From assembly GCA_041690535.1 (NCBI GenBank), contig JAWLHA010000113.1, positions 1 through 8,701 on the forward strand: a stretch of 8,701 nucleotides of DNA, in the 5' to 3' direction. Positions 6,469 through 8,701 of this stretch are shown here, piece by piece (positions within the stretch are counted from its first letter, which is position 1; each line of letters starts with the position of its first letter). A program made the translations under genes and the position numbers. Below the pieces are notes generated by a model. The model did not search any database and was not told the DNA's origin. It worked only from the letters and a program-made list of their open reading frames with translations. This DNA comes from JAWLHA01 sp041690535. GTDB taxonomy: Bacteria; Pseudomonadota; Gammaproteobacteria; Thiohalomonadales; Thiohalomonadaceae.

Positions 6469-6951
6469 ATGTTGAAGTGGCTTTGGCTATCGGCCGGGGT
6501 GATCGGACTCGACCAACTGACCAAGTACTGGGCCAGCCAGGCATTGCACTACCACGTGCCGGTGCCGGTGATGCCCTCCTTCAATTTCACCCTGATGCAT
6601 AACACGGGAGCCGCTTTCAGTTTTTTGAGTGATGCGGCGGGATGGCAGCGGTGGTTTTTTGCCGCAGTCGCCCTGGGCGTGAGCGCCGCGCTGGTGGTGT
6701 GGCTGAAGCGTCTTCCTGCCGGGCAGCGTTGGCTGGCGGTCGCCTTGGCCCTCATTATTGGCGGCGCACTCGGCAATCTGGTGGACCGATTGGTGTTCGG
6801 CTACGTGATCGATTTTCTGGATGTCTACTATGGCCAGTGGCACTGGCCCGCATTCAACATTGCCGACAGCGCCATCACCGTGGGCGCGGTCATCCTGGCG
6901 GTGGATGCGCTGTTTGAGGGGCGCACCCGGAAGGCGGAGGGCGCTTCATGA
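6469..6951 (+). CDS. lspA: Lipoprotein signal peptidase (signal peptidase II)
   Basis: This inner-membrane aspartyl protease removes signal peptides from diacylglyceryl-modified prolipoproteins and is the target of globomycin. It is 160 aa (E. coli 164) with four expected transmembrane segments. Family motifs are in order: DQLTKYWA near 15-22, HNTGAAFSFL at 44-53, GGALGNLVDRL at 98-108, then the catalytic pair D115 (VIDF) and D133 (FNIADSAITVG), equivalent to D124 and D143 of P. aeruginosa LspA. The ATG at 6469 gives the usual short N-terminus (MLKWLWLSAGVIGLDQ). GGAG at 6454-6457 is a somewhat distant Shine-Dalgarno (11 nt). An in-frame GTG at 6421 would add 16 atypical residues and fall inside a stable hairpin, so it was rejected. 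The stop overlaps the fkpB start (ATGA), suggesting translational coupling. Confidence 0.97.
   Translation: MLKWLWLSAGVIGLDQLTKYWASQALHYHVPVPVMPSFNFTLMHNTGAAFSFLSDAAGWQRWFFAAVALGVSAALVVWLKRLPAGQRWLAVALALIIGGALGNLVDRLVFGYVIDFLDVYYGQWHWPAFNIADSAITVGAVILAVDALFEGRTRKAEGAS
6936..6940 (+). promoter_or_regulatory. Ribosome binding site for fkpB (first start)
   Basis: GGAGG lies 7 nt before the ATG at 6948, inside the 3' end of lspA. A second Shine-Dalgarno, AGGAG at 6961-6965, lies 6 nt before the in-frame ATG at 6972, so a form eight residues shorter could also be made. Confidence 0.6.
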
Positions 6952-7418
6952 GCGGCTCCGAGGAGAAGAACATGGTCATTGCCCATGACAGTACCGTCAC
7001 GCTGCACTACCGGCTCCTGCTGGAGGATGGGACCGTGGTGGATGAGACCTTCGATGAGGCGCCCCTCTCCTTCACCGTGGGGGATGGGACCCTCATTCAG
7101 GGGTTGGAAGAGGTTCTCCTGGGCCTGACCGCGGGGAGTCGCCACACCTTCGTGCTCGGCGCGGACCAGGCCTTCGGCTGGCCTGATGCGGAGAACGTGC
7201 ACACCCTTCCGCGCGGTGACTTCGGCCCCGAGGGGCCGCCCGAGCCGGGCAGCGTGATGAGCTTCAGCACTCCGGGGGGCGAGGAGATCGCCGGAACGGT
7301 CCTCAGCCTCGATGGGGAGAGCGTCCAGGTGGATTTCAACCACCCCTTGGCGGGACATACCCTCACCTTCGAGGTGGAGATCGTCGCGGTCGCCGCACCG
7401 AAAGCCATCGACCCCTGA
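6948..7418 (+). CDS. fkpB: FKBP-type peptidyl-prolyl cis-trans isomerase, SlpA/FkpB type
   Basis: This is a small soluble cytosolic prolyl isomerase/chaperone of 156 aa (E. coli FkpB is 149). The N-terminal FKBP strands (VTLHYRLLLEDGTVVDETF, about 17-35) and GDGTLIQGLEEVLLGLTAG (45-63) are followed by an insert-in-flap region (about 76-128) and the family hallmark VDFNHPLAGHTL at 128-139, closing with FEVEIVAV. This matches the SlpA/SlyD-like subgroup. It lacks the His-rich metal-binding tail of SlyD, which supports FkpB. Its ATG overlaps the lspA TGA by 4 nt and has a strong GGAGG. A second in-frame ATG at 6972 also has a good AGGAG; the longer form fits the family length better. ispH starts 9 nt after the stop, so the three genes are probably one operon. 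Confidence 0.95.
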   Translation: MSGSEEKNMVIAHDSTVTLHYRLLLEDGTVVDETFDEAPLSFTVGDGTLIQGLEEVLLGLTAGSRHTFVLGADQAFGWPDAENVHTLPRGDFGPEGPPEPGSVMSFSTPGGEEIAGTVLSLDGESVQVDFNHPLAGHTLTFEVEIVAVAAPKAIDP

Positions 7419-7427
7419 GGCCCGGAA

Positions 7428-8351
7428 ATGAACATCCTGCTCGCCAACCCCCGCGGCTTTTGCGCCGGAGTGGACCGCGCCATCGATATCGTCGATCGTG
7501 CCCTCGAACTCTTTGGGGCACCCATCTACGTGCGCCATGAGGTGGTGCACAACCGCTACGTGGTCGAGCGTCTGCGGGAGAAGGGGGCCATCTTCGTCGA
7601 AGAGCTGGATGCCGTGCCTGATGGGGCGACCGTCATTTTCAGTGCGCACGGCGTCCCCCGTCGGGTGGAGGAGGAGGCGCAGCGGCGGGGATTGCGGGTA
7701 TTCGATGCCACCTGCCCTCTAGTCACCAAAGTGCACCTGGAGGTGGCGCGCCACGCCAAGGCCGGGCGGGAGGTGGTGCTCATCGGCCACGCCGGCCATC
7801 CGGAGGTGGAGGGGACCTTGGGCCGCTACGAAGGGGCGGGTATTCACCTGGTGGAGGCTGCCAAGGATGTGGCGCGGCTGGAGCTGCGCAATCCCGGGAA
7901 CGTCGCTTTCGTCACCCAGACGACCCTCTCGGTGGACGATGCCCGGGAGGTGATCGCGGCCCTGCAGGAGCGCTTCCCAGCCATTCAGGGGCCGAAGAAG
8001 GACGACATCTGCTACGCCACCCAAAGCCGCCAGGATGCGGTCAAGTCGCTGGCAGAGCGCTGCGATCTGGTGCTGGTGGTGGGATCGCCCAACAGTTCCA
8101 ACTCCAACCGCCTGCGCGAAGTGGCCGAGCGGCGCGGCACGTCCGCTTACCTCATCGACAATGCCTCGGAGATCGATCCGGAGTGGCTCGTGGGCAAGAG
8201 CAGCGTCGGGGTGACCGCCGGCGCCTCGGCCCCGGAGGTTCTGGTCGAAGAGGTCATCGCCCGCCTCAAGGCGCTGGGCGCCGGGGAGGTCAATAGCGAC
8301 TTCGGCACCCCCGAGGCCGTGTACTTCGCGCTGCCGAAAGAGCTTCAATAG
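7428..8351 (+). CDS. ispH: 4-hydroxy-3-methylbut-2-enyl diphosphate reductase (IspH/LytB)
   Basis: This is the last enzyme of the MEP pathway, a [4Fe-4S] protein that reduces HMBPP to IPP and DMAPP in the cytosol. It is 307 aa, about the usual length. Cluster ligands are C12 (GFCAGVDRAI), C96 (DATCPLVTKVH) and C195 (DDICYATQSRQ). Substrate-binding residues are H41 (HEVVHN), H74 (FSAHGV), H124 and E126 (GHAGHPEVEGT), the TQTTLS motif at 163-168, S223/N225 in GSPNSSNSNRL, and S267 in TAGASAP. GAGG (7417-7420), overlapping the fkpB stop codon, is a Shine-Dalgarno 7 nt before the ATG. The TAG stop (8349-8351) is also the first three bases of a 7-bp tandem array. I see no pilin or other genes downstream within the window, only repeats. 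Confidence 0.98.
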   Translation: MNILLANPRGFCAGVDRAIDIVDRALELFGAPIYVRHEVVHNRYVVERLREKGAIFVEELDAVPDGATVIFSAHGVPRRVEEEAQRRGLRVFDATCPLVTKVHLEVARHAKAGREVVLIGHAGHPEVEGTLGRYEGAGIHLVEAAKDVARLELRNPGNVAFVTQTTLSVDDAREVIAALQERFPAIQGPKKDDICYATQSRQDAVKSLAERCDLVLVVGSPNSSNSNRLREVAERRGTSAYLIDNASEIDPEWLVGKSSVGVTAGASAPEVLVEEVIARLKALGAGEVNSDFGTPEAVYFALPKELQ

Positions 8352-8453
8352 TTGCTAGTTGCTAGTTGCTAGTTGCTAGTTGCTAGTTGCTAGTTGCTAG
8401 TTGCTAGTTGCTAGTCTGGTCGCCAGTCGTTAGTCGTTGGTCGTTGGTGCTAG
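8349..8453 (+). repeat. Heptanucleotide tandem array (TAGTTGC)n
   Basis: Nine perfect copies of TAGTTGC fill 8349-8411, the first supplying the ispH stop codon. Six decayed heptamers follow in exact register through 8453 (tagtctg, gtcgcca, gtcgtta, gtcgttg, gtcgttg, gtgctag). Because 7 is not a multiple of 3, TAG falls in every frame on both strands. Copy number could vary by slippage without changing IspH. The array is rich in CTAG, a tetranucleotide that is rare in most proteobacterial genomes. Confidence 0.95.
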
Positions 8454-8481
8454 GGAAACGCCGACCAAATCCGCTCCCGCT

Positions 8482-8554
8482 TTCGTCGCTCCCGCGAAGG
8501 CGGGAGCCCAGAAAGATCAAGGCACTGGATGCCCGCCTTCGCGGGCATGACGAA
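8482..8554. repeat. Paired-hairpin inverted repeat element
   Basis: Two 8-bp hairpins, GCTCCCGC-GAAG-GCGGGAGC (8488-8507) and ATGCCCGC-CTTC-GCGGGCAT (8529-8548), lie inside a larger inverted repeat: TTCGTC (8482-8487) with GACGAA (8549-8554), and CCAG (8508-8511) with CTGG (8525-8528). The motif CCCGC-N4-GCGGG flanked by CCAG and GACGAA resembles extragenic repeats widespread in Proteobacteria. It could act as a bidirectional RNA stop or stabiliser after ispH, but lacks a T-run. Confidence 0.75.
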
Positions 8555-8566
8555 TTAATCAGCTTT

Positions 8567-8648
8567 CTCTAGAGCACCGAACAGGTAAACCGAAAGATCG
8601 CCAATCGCAGCCAAGTTGAGCCGCAGGTGGCGGGGGCAGCGAACCGAG
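8567..8648 (+). repeat. Dispersed repeat unit, copy C
   Basis: The head CTCTAGAGCACCGAACAG (8567-8585) equals the right half of the 38-bp palindrome at 1932-1949. From 8582 on the sequence is nearly identical to copy A (1762-1830) and in the same orientation. Copy C has both head and body and so may be close to the full unit, whereas A has lost the head and B has a diverged body. It runs directly into a REP pair, as copy A does. Confidence 0.85.
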
Positions 8649-8701
8649 GTAGGGTGGATAAGCGCAGCGCATCCACCAATTCGACGCCGCACGGTGGATG
8701 C
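8649..8701. repeat. REP pair (BIME-like), copy 2, cut by window end
   Basis: GTAG (8649-8652) leads into a left arm (8652-8677) identical over 26 bases to the left arm of copy 1, then the loop AATTCGACGCCGCAC (8678-8692), then the first 9 nt of the right arm (8693-8701). The loop is the exact reverse complement of the copy 1 loop, and the GTAG head is on the left arm here but on the right arm in copy 1. The element is therefore inverted relative to its flank compared with copy 1. Confidence 0.8.

Noticed and set aside
8349..8453. CRISPR array
   Set aside because: The repeat unit is 7 bp with no spacers; it is a simple tandem array.

Overview
This window is a high-GC stretch of a gammaproteobacterial chromosome carrying the conserved housekeeping block murJ - ribF - ileS - lspA - fkpB - ispH, all on the + strand. 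The gene order (as in Pseudomonas and relatives, where rpsT usually lies divergently upstream of murJ) and the close protein matches to E. coli and Pseudomonas family members point to a Gammaproteobacterium. The repeat-rich intergenic DNA and high GC would suit a Chromatiales-like lineage, but genus cannot be read from this sequence.

Layout: 1-207 is non-coding DNA with two repeat-like segments. 208-1761 is murJ (lipid II flippase). 1762-2154 is a 393-bp intergenic region packed with repeats: a 69-nt unit, a REP-pair (BIME-like) double palindrome, a perfect 38-bp palindrome, a diverged second copy of the unit, and a structured segment that leads into a TATAAT box before ribF. 2155-3081 is ribF (riboflavin kinase/FAD synthetase). 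3082-3361 is a largely featureless gap. 3362-6268 is ileS. 6269-6468 is a gap with a UUCG hairpin. 6469-6951 is lspA, which overlaps fkpB (6948-7418) by 4 nt, and ispH follows 9 nt later (7428-8351). 8349-8701 is another repeat cluster: a 7-bp tandem array that starts inside the ispH stop codon, a double hairpin, a near-identical copy of the 69-nt unit, and a second REP pair cut off by the window end.

How the genes fit: MurJ and IspH serve envelope precursor and isoprenoid supply (IspH makes IPP/DMAPP, the source of the undecaprenyl carrier of lipid II). LspA matures lipoproteins. RibF makes FMN/FAD, IleS charges tRNA-Ile, and FkpB is a peptidyl-prolyl isomerase/chaperone. lspA-fkpB-ispH are tightly packed and probably co-transcribed, perhaps together with ileS.

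No new protein system is visible; all six genes are core genes. The unusual content is in the repeats. The most interesting point is that the REP-pair element occurs in opposite orientations in the two copies while the flanking 69-nt unit keeps its orientation, which implies inversion or independent insertion of the element.
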